This document shows, one piece after another, positions 9,053 through 17,624 of a DNA stretch of 64,000 nt. Each line of letters starts with the position of its first letter. Positions within the stretch are counted from its first letter, which is position 1. The notes below the pieces were generated by a model. The model saw only the letters and a program-made list of their open reading frames with translations, was not told where the DNA came from and did no database searches. The translations under genes were made by a program, and so were the position numbers. The stretch comes from Paenibacillus sp. FSL R5-0341 (GTDB lineage Bacteria; Bacillota; Bacilli; Paenibacillales; Paenibacillaceae), in NCBI RefSeq assembly GCF_037975235.1, contig NZ_CP150241.1, positions 4,650,001 to 4,714,000 on the forward strand, in the 5' to 3' direction.

Positions 9053-9925
9053 ATGAATGCAAACAAAATTTATCCCTGGTATTTTTCAACTGGAGCGATT
9101 GTGTTATATCTGCTGTTCATTGTCGCTCCCGCCCTGCTGGGCATCTATTACTCCTTCACTGACTGGAACAGCTATAGTTCGGAGAAGAACTTTATCGGTC
9201 TGGAGCATTTCCGTACGATTCTGGCGGGTGATCCGACCTATCTGCTTTTTATCAAAAATACAGTCCTGTTCACCCTGGTTACATCCATCGCCAAGACCGT
9301 TCTGGGCTTGTTTCTGGCCCTGCTGCTGGTCAGCGGTGTAAAGGCCGCCAATCTGCACCGGATGATTATCTTCTCCCCGCAGGTGCTGTCGTTCCTGATT
9401 GTTGGACTTGTGTTCAAAAGTCTGCTCGACCCCAACAACGGGTTCGTTAACGTAACACTACGTTCTATGGGACTGGACGTTCTCGCCCAGAATTGGCTGG
9501 GCTCCCTGACCTGGGCCATGCCATCCATCATGGCAGTGGATACGTGGAAAGGCATGGGGTACATCATGGTGCTGTTCATCGCCGGACTGCTCGCCATCCC
9601 CCGCGATTATTACGAGGCAGCATCCATTGACGGCGCCGGGTTCGGGCAAAAGCTGTTCCGAATTACGATTCCGATGCTGATGCCTACCATTACGATCGCG
9701 ACGGTACTTAATATTACGTATGGGCTGAGAGTATTTGATGCCGTATACGTGCTCACCAATGGTGGGCCCGGCAACGCGACGGATGTCATTAACACGGCGG
9801 TCTATTCCTCTTTTGCCAAAGGGTATTGGGGACTCGGGAGCGCACTATCCACCATCCTGTTTGTTATCATGGCGATCATCTCCTTCTTCATCATTCGTTT
9901 GATGAATCGAAAGGTGGAATACTGA
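9053..9925 (+). CDS. Sugar ABC transporter permease (MalF/UgpA type)
   Basis: Inner-membrane permease, 290 residues, six predicted helices, with the ATPase-coupling EAA loop in EAASIDGAGFGQKLFRIT. The start at 9053 (MNANKIYPWYF) is chosen because AAAGGTG precedes it by about 9 bases; the frame opens earlier at 9008, but that ATG lies in a hairpin. It pairs with the next permease, from which it is separated by one base. Confidence 0.9.
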   Translation: MNANKIYPWYFSTGAIVLYLLFIVAPALLGIYYSFTDWNSYSSEKNFIGLEHFRTILAGDPTYLLFIKNTVLFTLVTSIAKTVLGLFLALLLVSGVKAANLHRMIIFSPQVLSFLIVGLVFKSLLDPNNGFVNVTLRSMGLDVLAQNWLGSLTWAMPSIMAVDTWKGMGYIMVLFIAGLLAIPRDYYEAASIDGAGFGQKLFRITIPMLMPTITIATVLNITYGLRVFDAVYVLTNGGPGNATDVINTAVYSSFAKGYWGLGSALSTILFVIMAIISFFIIRLMNRKVEY

Positions 9926-9926
9926 T

Positions 9927-10751
9927 ATGCGATTGAGAAAAAGACTGGCTTCGATCGGGTTAAATGCACTCGCCTGGCTGCTTAGCCTGGTGGTCCTGAT
10001 TCCTTTTGTCGTCATCGTACTGAATTCATTCAAGTCGGACGCCGAGGCCAAAGTGCTGAAACTGACGCTGCCCGAGAAGTTTATCTTCGAAAATTACAAA
10101 ATCGTCTATGAACAAGGACACTTGGGAGGTTCTTTTTTCAACAGTCTGCTGCATTCCGGGGCCTCTTCCCTGCTATTGGTGTTTGTCGTGGCTTTCTCAG
10201 CCTTCACGTTATCACGTAACCATTCGAGGCTCAGCAAGTTTCTGTACTTCTTCCTGATTCTCGGTATCACACTGCCGCTCAACTACATTCCGCTGATGGA
10301 AGTGATGAAGTCCATGGGTATGATCAATTCACATGTCGGCATGATTCTGCTCTACACGGCCATGGGCATTCCGATCTCGCTGTTCATTACGTATGCGTTT
10401 GTGTCTAACATCCCCAAAGAGCTGGATGAAGCCGCCATCATGGACGGATGTAATGGGATCAAGCTATTCCTGCGAATCATTGTGCCTTTGTTAACCTCGG
10501 TGCTAGTGACGGTATTTGTACTGAATTTCCTGAGTGTCTGGAATGAATTCACTGCTCCACTCTATATGCTCAACACGGTGGAAATGTGGCCGATGACGCT
10601 GGCTGTATATAACTTCTTCGGACAATTCAGTGCCCAGTGGAATCTGGTCAGCGCGGATATCGTGCTAACGTCCTTGCCTGTGTTAATTGTGTTCCTCATT
10701 GGGCAAAAGTATATTGTAGGGGGACTAACTTCAGGAGCCGTTAAGGGGTAA
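9927..10751 (+). CDS. Sugar ABC transporter permease (MalG/UgpE type)
   Basis: Second CUT1 permease, 274 residues, about six helices, coupling loop EAAIMDGCNGIKLFLRI. RBS GAAAGGTGG lies in the end of the preceding gene, consistent with coupled translation. Together with the binding protein it forms a three-gene import operon, divergent from the YesM/YesN pair. Confidence 0.9.
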   Translation: MRLRKRLASIGLNALAWLLSLVVLIPFVVIVLNSFKSDAEAKVLKLTLPEKFIFENYKIVYEQGHLGGSFFNSLLHSGASSLLLVFVVAFSAFTLSRNHSRLSKFLYFFLILGITLPLNYIPLMEVMKSMGMINSHVGMILLYTAMGIPISLFITYAFVSNIPKELDEAAIMDGCNGIKLFLRIIVPLLTSVLVTVFVLNFLSVWNEFTAPLYMLNTVEMWPMTLAVYNFFGQFSAQWNLVSADIVLTSLPVLIVFLIGQKYIVGGLTSGAVKG

Positions 10752-10760
10752 AAGATCTAG

Positions 10761-10789
10761 TTGACAACAACTCACTTTGTAACTATTAT
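10761..10789 (+). promoter_or_regulatory. Sigma-A promoter of the Rrf2 gene
   Basis: TTGACA (10761-10766), a 17-base spacer and TATTAT (10784-10789). The -10 is fully contained in the operator at 10777-10797. Confidence 0.85.
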
Positions 10790-10797
10790 GGTTACAA
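10777..10797. promoter_or_regulatory. Perfect 7-7-7 operator over the Rrf2 promoter
   Basis: TTGTAAC-N7-GTTACAA is an exact inverted repeat covering the -10. Binding there would block RNA polymerase, so the Rrf2 protein probably represses itself. The same layout recurs at 11273-11310. Confidence 0.75.
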
Positions 10798-10812
10798 CGG
10801 TGGTGATTATCC

Positions 10813-11238
10813 ATGAGACAAATCAGCAGTCGCTTTTCCATTGCGGTTCATACCCTGTCCCTGATCGCTGTTATGCCGAATGAATGCACCGGAGATGTGA
10901 TTGCTCAGAGTGTGAGTACGAATCCCGTGATTATCCGGCGGATTATGTCCAAGCTGAAACAAGCTGGCCTGATCGACGTCAGACCCGGTGTGGGCGGTGC
11001 TTCCTTGTTGAAAGATCCGGCAGACATAACCCTTCTCGATGTATATCGAGCGCTTGAGGTCGTGGAGGATGGGGAGTTGTTTAACTTTCACAAACATCCC
11101 AACCCGAAATGTCCGGTGGGAAATATGATCGAACACACCTTACGTGCCGAACTCATTGAGGCTCAGACAGCCATGGAACAGCGCTTGAACCGTGTAACCA
11201 TACAGCAGATGATGGATCAGATTCATGTCTCTGAATAA
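10813..11238 (+). CDS. Rrf2-family transcriptional regulator, YwnA-like
   Basis: Winged-helix repressor of 141 residues beginning with the family signature MRQISSRFSIAVH. Recognition region VIIRRIMSKLKQAGLI, then wing RPGVGGASL. Only two cysteines are visible (NECTGD and NPKCPVG), fewer than the three that ligate Fe-S in NsrR/IscR, so it is more likely a thiol-redox or electrophile sensor of the YwnA kind. It lies upstream of a quinone-reductase-like gene whose promoter carries the same operator pattern. Confidence 0.85.
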   Translation: MRQISSRFSIAVHTLSLIAVMPNECTGDVIAQSVSTNPVIIRRIMSKLKQAGLIDVRPGVGGASLLKDPADITLLDVYRALEVVEDGELFNFHKHPNPKCPVGNMIEHTLRAELIEAQTAMEQRLNRVTIQQMMDQIHVSE

Positions 11239-11263
11239 AAAAAGCTCATTGCGAGCTTTTTTT
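11237..11263 (+). terminator. Rho-independent terminator of the Rrf2 gene
   Basis: AAAGCTC-ATTGC-GAGCTTT followed by a T-run, starting at the stop codon. It separates the Rrf2 transcript from the reductase gene, which therefore needs its own promoter. Confidence 0.85.
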
Positions 11264-11272
11264 AACCCTTTC

Positions 11273-11310
11273 GTTGTAATCACACCTGTTATAACATTTT
11301 TGATTACAAC
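11273..11310. promoter_or_regulatory. Overlapping double operator before the reductase gene
   Basis: GTTGTAATCA (11273-11282) is mirrored by TGATTACAAC (11301-11310), and the palindrome TGTTATAACA (11287-11296) sits exactly at the centre. This resolves into two overlapping copies of the 7-7-7 Rrf2 layout: TTGTAAT-N7-GTTATAA (11274-11294) and TTATAAC-N7-ATTACAA (11289-11309), 15 bases apart. Each half differs from the autoregulatory site by one base. Regulation of the reductase by the adjacent Rrf2 protein is inferred. Confidence 0.7.
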
Positions 11311-11344
11311 CATAACAAAACACATATCCTAGGAGGAAAAGAAG

Positions 11345-12202
11345 ATGAAAGTTTTGGTTACTGGCGCAACAGGTCACTTGGGTTCACTGGTCGTAGAGGC
11401 ATTGTTAAAAACGGATTCTGCCAAGGATTTGGCAGTCAGTGTACGTAATCCGGAGAAAGCGGAAGCGCTCCGTTCTCAAGGTGTTGACGTTCGTCACGGT
11501 GATTTCGATCAACCGGAGACGTTGGAGAACGCTTTTGCTGGTGTAGACCGTCTGTTGCTCATCTCCACCGATGGTGACAATGAAACGCGTATTCGCCAAC
11601 ATCAGACAGCCGTGGATGCTGCCAAAAAAGCAGGCGTGGGCTTCATCGCTTATACAAGCGTTGTGAATACAGAGAAAAACACCCTGTCCCTGGCTGAAGT
11701 ACATCGCGCTACAGAACAGGCTATTCGTGAGTCTGGCATTCCTTATTCCCTCTTACGCAATAACTGGTACCTGGAAAATGAAGCAGGCAGCCTACAAGCA
11801 GCAACGCAAGGCGCACCTTGGGTTCATGCCACCAACGACAGCCAAGTAGGCTGGGCCACACGTAGTGATTATGCTCATGCTGCCGCAGCTGTACTTGCAG
11901 GTGAAGGACATGAAAATACTGTGTATGAATTGTCTGGCAAACTGCGCACGCAAGCTGAGCTGGCTGCCATTGTTGGTGAAGTGCTTGGACAGGAAATCAA
12001 CGTGCAGAACGTGGACGATGCCGCTTATGCTGACATCATGAAAGGTGCAGGTCTACCGGACTTTGTCGTATCCATGCTCGTTGATATGCAAAGTGCCATT
12101 CGTGAAGGTGCACTGGCTATAGAAAGTAATACATTGGAAACATTGCTTGGCCGTCCGGCTCAGCCACTTAGCGAAGGTATCAAAGCGATTGTAGGCAAGT
12201 AA
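11345..12202 (+). CDS. NAD(P)H-binding reductase, QorB/NmrA-like
   Basis: Atypical SDR of 285 residues. N-terminal Rossmann motif VTGATGHLG, then LLLISTDGD, FIAYTSVVN and YSLLRNNWYLENEA, matching the layout of QorB-type NADPH:quinone reductases. It probably reduces quinones or related electrophiles in the cytoplasm. RBS AGGAGG precedes the ATG. The double operator upstream suggests induction through the Rrf2 regulator under redox or electrophile stress. Confidence 0.83.
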   Translation: MKVLVTGATGHLGSLVVEALLKTDSAKDLAVSVRNPEKAEALRSQGVDVRHGDFDQPETLENAFAGVDRLLLISTDGDNETRIRQHQTAVDAAKKAGVGFIAYTSVVNTEKNTLSLAEVHRATEQAIRESGIPYSLLRNNWYLENEAGSLQAATQGAPWVHATNDSQVGWATRSDYAHAAAAVLAGEGHENTVYELSGKLRTQAELAAIVGEVLGQEINVQNVDDAAYADIMKGAGLPDFVVSMLVDMQSAIREGALAIESNTLETLLGRPAQPLSEGIKAIVGK

Positions 12203-12213
12203 GTTTTGAATAT

Positions 12214-12256
12214 AAAAAGGGACACACCAACGAATGTTGGATGTGTCCCTTTTTTG
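12214..12256 (+). terminator. Rho-independent terminator of the reductase gene
   Basis: AAAAGGGACACA-CCAAC-GAAT-GTTGG-A-TGTGTCCCTTTT, a long stem with one bulged base and a T-run. Confidence 0.92.
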
Positions 12257-12393
12257 GTATAGCTGAAGATCAATATAACGATATAAAAGTTGTTGAATGG
12301 ATAACTACTATAAACTCAACCCATTCATTTACGACTGCAATTCGATAGGTGTTTGTTAATTTCCACGACAGTTCATCGCTCATTGCTCATAAG

Positions 12394-12933
12394 TCATGCT
12401 TCAAGAATATAACGTGCAGGAATATGATCGGCCAGCCAGATATTTTCATTTCCATGATAAAAGAGGATTCCATCTAGGGCCGCTTGAGCAGCATTGATTT
12501 TCAGAATGACAGGCTGATCATCCCGTCTTCGTCCCACCTGATTGGCCGTATCGATATCTGCGGACAGATGTACATATTGCCTCTGCCGTGGCTGTAAGCC
12601 ATGTTCCATAATGGAATTCACTGCGCGTGCCGGGGTCCCATGGTACAGGATTTCCGGTGGCTCGGCAGGTGACTTGGATATCTTGTGCGGAGTCGAATGT
12701 CCATACAATGCCCGGATGCGGCCTGAAGAGATCTCATGTCTCTTTTTCTCCGAGGCTTGAATCATCTGCTCCAGATCAGCTTCCGTGACTTCCTTCCACT
12801 GCGGACTTTCATGCAAAGCCACCAGCAATTGCGAAATTCCCACCCAACCCTCTTCGTCCAGCTCCAGCTCATACTCCCACGGGGCATGTCGCAGAGCGTA
12901 TGAGAGTTCCTTGCTTAATTTCATCAGATCCAA
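12394..12933 (-). CDS. kptA: RNA 2'-phosphotransferase, Tpt1/KptA family
   Basis: Transfers an internal RNA 2'-phosphate to NAD, giving ADP-ribose 1'',2''-cyclic phosphate. The 179-residue protein has the family's LSKELSYALRHAP, ILYHGT, YVHLSAD and QVGRRRDD segments, including the conserved Arg/His/Arg residues. The start is unsure: GTG at 12942 abuts the GGGGAG, TTG at 12933 has it at about 8 bases and is preferred, ATG at 12924 is a later option. Bacterial KptA function is unclear because typical tRNA ligation does not leave a 2'-phosphate. Confidence 0.88.
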   Translation of the reverse strand: MDLMKLSKELSYALRHAPWEYELELDEEGWVGISQLLVALHESPQWKEVTEADLEQMIQASEKKRHEISSGRIRALYGHSTPHKISKSPAEPPEILYHGTPARAVNSIMEHGLQPRQRQYVHLSADIDTANQVGRRRDDQPVILKINAAQAALDGILFYHGNENIWLADHIPARYILEA

Positions 12934-12975
12934 TGTGATCACTCCCCAAATCTAATAAAACTCAATAAAACTCGT

Positions 12976-13416
12976 CTATTGCTGCGATTGAACCGCTGTT
13001 AAAATCTCCTGAATGTTACGAGCTAGCCCTTCATCGTCTTCCTGATTGAATTGATGGTGCCCATCGATCCCGCGATGAATAATGGTGTTCATCACCGGAT
13101 GAACTTCCCGGTCAGAAGCCACTCGAATCAGGTCATCGGCAAAATCGACGGCTTGTTGCTCGCTGTAGTTGAACGGCTTAATTAGCATCCGAATACTCAA
13201 GGCATGAGCCTGTGGCTCCGCCAGCTGATCCCGATGCGTGATGCCATATACCGCACCAAAACCAAACGCAGCCATCACCTGACGCTCTAGTTCTGTCGTC
13301 TGTTCCAAAGGCGTGCCAATCAGCTCACACATTTTGTCCACCATCTGCTCCAGCTCGTTTGCCGCCGCAGCCAGAATTACGTCATTAATATCGTCAGCGT
13401 TGATAAATTCAGTCAT
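12976..13416 (-). CDS. Small helical protein, possibly Imm48-type immunity protein
   Basis: 146-residue cytoplasmic protein without signal peptide, mostly helical, with the segments AAFGFGAVYGITH, YSEQQAVDFADDLI and MNTIIHRGIDGHHQF. These resemble proteins called Imm48-family immunity proteins in Paenibacillus and Bacillus; this is recognition from memory, not a search. No toxin gene is adjacent. ATG at 13416 (MTEFINADD) is chosen for the GGAG nine bases before it; the frame stays open back to 13509. Confidence 0.5.
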   Translation of the reverse strand: MTEFINADDINDVILAAAANELEQMVDKMCELIGTPLEQTTELERQVMAAFGFGAVYGITHRDQLAEPQAHALSIRMLIKPFNYSEQQAVDFADDLIRVASDREVHPVMNTIIHRGIDGHHQFNQEDDEGLARNIQEILTAVQSQQ

Positions 13417-13583
13417 ATTGGTTTTCTCCATTTCTGAGCCGTATTTAATCCATCTCTCAGACTCTATGAGAACATTGTATCGGACATAGGGTGTTCCTTT
13501 CAAATCCATTTGTGCATAAAAGGCGAAGTGAATGCTTTCGAAGCAACTTTCTGACAGAAAGCTATTAGCTCCGCTTAAAATCT

Positions 13584-14486
13584 CTATTTATGCGTAGAGC
13601 AGTTTGGTAACTGTTCATATGCGTCATTGTTAATCCCGGCGTGGTTCATCGTTTGGCGCAGCTCCGAAACAAACTCCATAAAATAGATCTCAGGACTGCG
13701 GCTTCCGGCATAATACTGCAGGTCATAATCGTAATTAAACCTCGAATACACATCATGCAAATCGTCAACTAGCACCTTTTTCATATCCGCTCTCGTAATA
13801 GCCGGGTCCATACTGCACTCGTTGACCAGGGTCTGTAATGTCTCTTTGAGCGCCTGCTGATCGTAGGACGGGTTAGACAACAGATGCTGCAAATCGTACA
13901 GATCTTTGAAGCGTGGCCTCACTATTGTTTGATGCAGTTTCCATGCAATTTGAATGGAGAGTGGTACGGTGTGAGGAACGACAAAAGCTTCTCCAACCAG
14001 GGGTTGGTACGATAGAGCAACAGACTTCTCGTCCAAGTCGAGGTTAAAGGATATATCCAGATGTAGCTCATCGTCATCTTCATACACATTTTCGCTCCTT
14101 GGTTCACTATCAATATAAAAGGCAAGTTCCGTGTTCACCGTAGGGAAATCATCCGCCATCGCGTAGTCTATTCTGCGCCAGAAAGCATTCTTACTAAAGC
14201 TTCGGAAGACGATACCGTCATTCAAATCCATCTCTGTTACCCGGATCATCCAGTCTGTAAAGATTTCATTGGCCTGATCCTCAGTCTCAATTCGACCTGT
14301 ATACAGAAAGTCGATGTCGTCCACATAACGAACATTGGGATTCTCCAAATACTGTCTTGTCAGTAAGCTTCCTTTTAATACAAATGGACTATTCACCAGA
14401 GAGGCACGCTTCAATAGAGCTTCCAACACAACAATGAATCTCTCATCCTCATTCAAGCTATGTAATTGTACACTTTTTCCGGACAT
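13584..14486 (-). CDS. Nucleotidyltransferase, AbiEii/DUF1814-like
   Basis: 300-residue protein with the polymerase-beta-type core of the AbiEii/AbiGii toxin superfamily: VLKGS (the GS pair) followed by VDDIDFLY (paired metal-binding Asp), a later acidic strand ELHLDISFN, and FKDLYDLQHLL near 195-205, a hallmark of DUF1814. Such enzymes add nucleotides to RNA or proteins. It follows the unknown 193-residue gene by 36 bases and is probably co-transcribed. No AbiEi-type antitoxin is adjacent, so toxin-antitoxin behaviour is only a hypothesis. Confidence 0.7.
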   Translation of the reverse strand: MSGKSVQLHSLNEDERFIVVLEALLKRASLVNSPFVLKGSLLTRQYLENPNVRYVDDIDFLYTGRIETEDQANEIFTDWMIRVTEMDLNDGIVFRSFSKNAFWRRIDYAMADDFPTVNTELAFYIDSEPRSENVYEDDDELHLDISFNLDLDEKSVALSYQPLVGEAFVVPHTVPLSIQIAWKLHQTIVRPRFKDLYDLQHLLSNPSYDQQALKETLQTLVNECSMDPAITRADMKKVLVDDLHDVYSRFNYDYDLQYYAGSRSPEIYFMEFVSELRQTMNHAGINNDAYEQLPNCSTHK

Positions 14487-14522
14487 CGTTCTCCTCCTCC
14501 ATTCATCGTACTCAACTTCTGA

Positions 14523-15104
14523 TTAGATCCATCCACGATCCAGTTCTTCCCGGCTGTCATAGATGCACAGTTCATATTGCTGTTTTAACAATTCGATCTT
14601 GTTCATTTGCAAAATGTCATGAATTTCTCCCACTCTACGATAAAACTGTTCTGCACTTTCATATTCCCGGACGGTTACGAATCTCACTTTCCCATCTGCA
14701 TTCAGCGAGTTCCGTGAGATATGTCCGCCTGAGTCGGCGCATAACTGCTTCAACGTGCCCACATCATCAACATAAACTTTACCGTGCCATTCAAAATAAG
14801 GCTTGGACTGCGCCAGCATCGGCTGATCAAAATACGCTTCTTCCTTTGCCTGAATTTCCACCTTCGTCCGAACAACCGTGAATCCGCTATCCCGAAACTT
14901 CGCGGTAACCTTTTCAATAACGTTCTTCATTTCTTCATAATCCGTGCTATGTACAATGCCAGTGATCATCGGTTGATTAATATATTCACCTTGGTCCAAG
15001 ACGATCAACACGGGCTTCACGTCCTGTTCATTGCAGATGTTGATAAAGGTTTCCTTCTCATTCTGCTTCAGATCACTCATGGTTACATGATATTCAAATT
15101 CCAT
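14523..15104 (-). CDS. Conserved hypothetical protein paired with nucleotidyltransferase
   Basis: Soluble 193-residue protein without signal peptide or membrane segment. Visible elements are VKPVLIVLD, SGFTVVRTKVEIQAK, KPYFEWHGKVYV, GGHISRNSL, KVRFVTVREY and a C-terminal acidic tail ending EELDRGW. I do not recognise a catalytic motif with confidence. RBS AAGGAAGTG precedes the ATG. Tight spacing to the downstream AbiEii-like nucleotidyltransferase suggests a functional pair, for example substrate adaptor or regulator. Confidence 0.65.
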   Translation of the reverse strand: MEFEYHVTMSDLKQNEKETFINICNEQDVKPVLIVLDQGEYINQPMITGIVHSTDYEEMKNVIEKVTAKFRDSGFTVVRTKVEIQAKEEAYFDQPMLAQSKPYFEWHGKVYVDDVGTLKQLCADSGGHISRNSLNADGKVRFVTVREYESAEQFYRRVGEIHDILQMNKIELLKQQYELCIYDSREELDRGWI

Positions 15105-15150
15105 CGGGTCACTTCCTTCTACTAATCTTGTGATATGAAATAATCATAAT

Positions 15151-15191
15151 AAAAAAACCAAATCTCCTCTTTTACAAGTCGAATTGGTTTT
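15151..15191 (-). terminator. Terminator downstream of the Ser/Thr kinase gene
   Basis: Read on the minus strand, AAAACCAATT pairs with ATTTGGTTTT, followed by a run of T. It separates the kinase gene from the next minus-strand pair. Confidence 0.7.
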
Positions 15192-15256
15192 AATTTGTTG
15201 TACAAATACACTTATCTTGCATACCATTTTATAAATGAGATAAAAGATTTTATGAA

Positions 15257-16246
15257 TTACGCCGTCTCATGCTGCTTTTTCGGCTCCACTTCATAGACCT
15301 GCGTATGTTCGTTTTCAGCCAAAGACCATTCCACCGTTCCAGGTTTACGCACTTTCCACACCCAGGCTTGAACTCGGAGCGAACTTCTGACCCAGACCAG
15401 AGAAGCACAGCGTTTCTCGGAACGCACCGACAGCCCCCAATGAATAACACGTGCAAGCCAAGGATTCACATATTCATTATGTGAACGAACAGATGGCAGT
15501 TCATCCTGGAACAACCGTTGCTTCACGTCCATTGGTGGCTGACCGCATGTCCAATAATGGAGCAGAGCTGCAAGGCTATAGATGTCCGACATAGGTCCCT
15601 GACTGGATTTTTCCGAATAAAACTCCAGCGGAGAATAGCCAGCCGATGTAAATATCGCCTGTTTCTCTCCAGATTGCATAGGCCAACGGGTCGCTGAGCC
15701 GAAGTCCAGAAGTTTGGGCGTACCATCCTCCATCACCATAATGTTGGAAGGTTTCACATCCCGGTGAAGAATGCCTTGCTTATGTATATAATCCAATGTA
15801 TCCACCAGTGGAAGCAGCGTCTCCGTTATGAATGCAGCATCGAGCGCATGATTGTGTTCATTCAGATACTCAGTCAACGTAATCCCTGTGCAGTATTCCA
15901 TAACCAGATACCCCGTATCATTCGCTTCAAAATGATCCAAATACGAAACAATATGAGGATGATCCAGTGTCGATAACAGTTCACCTTCGAGCAGAAATGC
16001 TGCTAGCAACTCCTGATATTGCCCACTAAATCCACGCGATGAACAGAAGACTCCCCGCTTGTCTGCCTGACGCTCAGCCAGTCGCAGTGGGAAGAATTCT
16101 TTAATGGCTACCTTGGCACCTGTATTACGATCTCGCCCTGCATATACAATAGCCAACTCGCTGCTGGCCAATACCTGTCTTACCTGATATGTATCATTTA
16201 TAATCACATTGCGTTGCAATGCCATTTTGCAATTGTCTTTTCTCAT
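15257..16246 (-). CDS. Hanks-type serine/threonine protein kinase
   Basis: 329 residues. Catalytic elements in order: ATP-binding Lys in VAIKEFF, the C-helix Glu region LEGELL, hinge LVMEYC, catalytic loop HRDVKPSN, DFGSA in place of DFG-T, and an APE-like SPLEFY. There is no transmembrane helix or PASTA domain, so it is a soluble kinase unlike PrkC. The last 60 residues (LVWVRSS... to KKQHETA) are rich in W, R and K and match no domain I know. AGAGG precedes the ATG. No phosphatase is adjacent. Confidence 0.85.
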   Translation of the reverse strand: MRKDNCKMALQRNVIINDTYQVRQVLASSELAIVYAGRDRNTGAKVAIKEFFPLRLAERQADKRGVFCSSRGFSGQYQELLAAFLLEGELLSTLDHPHIVSYLDHFEANDTGYLVMEYCTGITLTEYLNEHNHALDAAFITETLLPLVDTLDYIHKQGILHRDVKPSNIMVMEDGTPKLLDFGSATRWPMQSGEKQAIFTSAGYSPLEFYSEKSSQGPMSDIYSLAALLHYWTCGQPPMDVKQRLFQDELPSVRSHNEYVNPWLARVIHWGLSVRSEKRCASLVWVRSSLRVQAWVWKVRKPGTVEWSLAENEHTQVYEVEPKKQHETA

Positions 16247-16544
16247 AACAGACCTCTTTTCAACCTTGTCGATCGGAAGACTTTCCGCGTAAATGCATCA
16301 CTTGGTTCAACCAGTCAGCAATTCATCGCCAACCATCTATATAAACCAAATGATGCAATTTGAAACACCCAACGCGAAATTTTTAAATATTAATGATATC
16401 AAGCTTTCTACGATCTACTTCTAATCCCTATTCATACTATTATATAGAAGAAACGGGTTCTCTTATATAGAGTATCGACATATGGGATGAATTACTTTAT
16501 TAAACTGGAAAAATACATTTCTCCATTCAACTATTACAGCTTTT
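16247..16544. other. Intergenic region upstream of the kinase gene
   Basis: About 300 AT-rich bases between the divergent-side start of the kinase gene and the end of a hydrolase gene on the same strand. It must hold the kinase promoter. No convincing hairpin, ORF or regulator site was seen. Confidence 0.5.
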
Positions 16545-17414
16545 TTAATAATTCTTTTGTAAAAACTGCCCTATTTCCTCGTTCATTTGAACCAGTACGT
16601 CCTGTGAAGGAAAATGTCCTGTATCATACTTGATGGCTTGAACATTCGGAATAATTTTTTGAGCCCGTTCAATACACTTATCCGCTGGGAAAAATACATC
16701 CTTCTCCCCCACCAACAACAAGGTTGGTGACGTATAGTTCACCAGTTCTTCCCGCTCCGTGAGCTTGGGCAGATCCTGATCTATACTGACGTATTTAAAA
16801 AGTTTGCCGATAATGTTTTTGTCCATTTCTTTCATGCAGTTGCACGACATGGTGTCCGTAATTTTTTGCAAAGAAGATGGTGAAGACGTCATGCGGTACT
16901 TGACGAGCGGTAGCGTGATATCCTGAGCTGTTTTGATTTTGGAATTGACAGCGAGACCCGCAGGAGCAACCAATACGGAGCACGAAATGCGTTCCGGAAT
17001 ATAGGTGGCCAATCTGAGGATAATGCCTCCTCCAAACGATGGACCGATAAATGCACTCTTTTCGATATCATAGTGATCCAGCAGATCCGACACCCATAAT
17101 GCCAAACTATCAAACCGTGTCGAGATGCTGGCTTCCTCACTATAGCCGGGATGACCAATCGTATCAGGAGCAATAATCCGGTATTCTTTAAATAAGGAAG
17201 AGAACCATGACAACGTCATCGGATTCACACAATTACCGCCCTGAAGAATAAATAATGGCTTGCCATCTTGAGGACCTGTTAATAAAACATGCGTCTTCCC
17301 AAAACGTGTCTCCACATACTCCCGTGTAAATCCCTCACCCAACTCATTCAAATAAATCTCATACTCTTCAAGAATGCTACTCTTGCCTTCTTCACTTCTG
17401 TAAATGGAACTCAT
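16545..17414 (-). CDS. Alpha/beta-fold hydrolase
   Basis: 289-residue cytoplasmic hydrolase with oxyanion region LQGGN, nucleophile elbow GPSFGGG (Ser), TLLLVGEKD before the usual acid and a C-terminal DTGHFPS carrying the catalytic His. The ATG at 17414 (MSSIYRSEE) has AGGAGG closely upstream and is preferred over 17429. Substrate cannot be told from sequence; it is a stand-alone gene. Confidence 0.85.
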   Translation of the reverse strand: MSSIYRSEEGKSSILEEYEIYLNELGEGFTREYVETRFGKTHVLLTGPQDGKPLFILQGGNCVNPMTLSWFSSLFKEYRIIAPDTIGHPGYSEEASISTRFDSLALWVSDLLDHYDIEKSAFIGPSFGGGIILRLATYIPERISCSVLVAPAGLAVNSKIKTAQDITLPLVKYRMTSSPSSLQKITDTMSCNCMKEMDKNIIGKLFKYVSIDQDLPKLTEREELVNYTSPTLLLVGEKDVFFPADKCIERAQKIIPNVQAIKYDTGHFPSQDVLVQMNEEIGQFLQKNY

Positions 17415-17479
17415 GTCTGCCTCCTGCAAAATATACTCAAATAACCCATTCTAGTGAATGGACTTGCTAATCAATGGAC

Positions 17480-17518
17480 CAAAAAGATAAAGAGGGCCTG
17501 CAGATGACAGGCTCCTCC
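17480..17518 (-). terminator. Terminator downstream of the RNase HI gene
   Basis: On the minus strand, GAGGAGCCTG pairs with CAGGCCCTC and is followed by TTTATCTTTTT. It lies about 110 bases after the RNase HI stop codon. Confidence 0.65.
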
Positions 17519-17624
17519 ATATGTTTAACTAATCATATTCAGATGATTATAGAGCGGAAACTGGAAATTGTAAATAACGATTCTAATAGACCAGAAATAA
17601 AGGGCTCATCTAAAAAAAATATAC

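Noticed and set aside
10813-11238. NsrR or IscR identity for the Rrf2 protein
   Set aside because: Only two cysteines, not the three-Cys cluster of Fe-S Rrf2 sensors; the operator also differs from the NsrR type.
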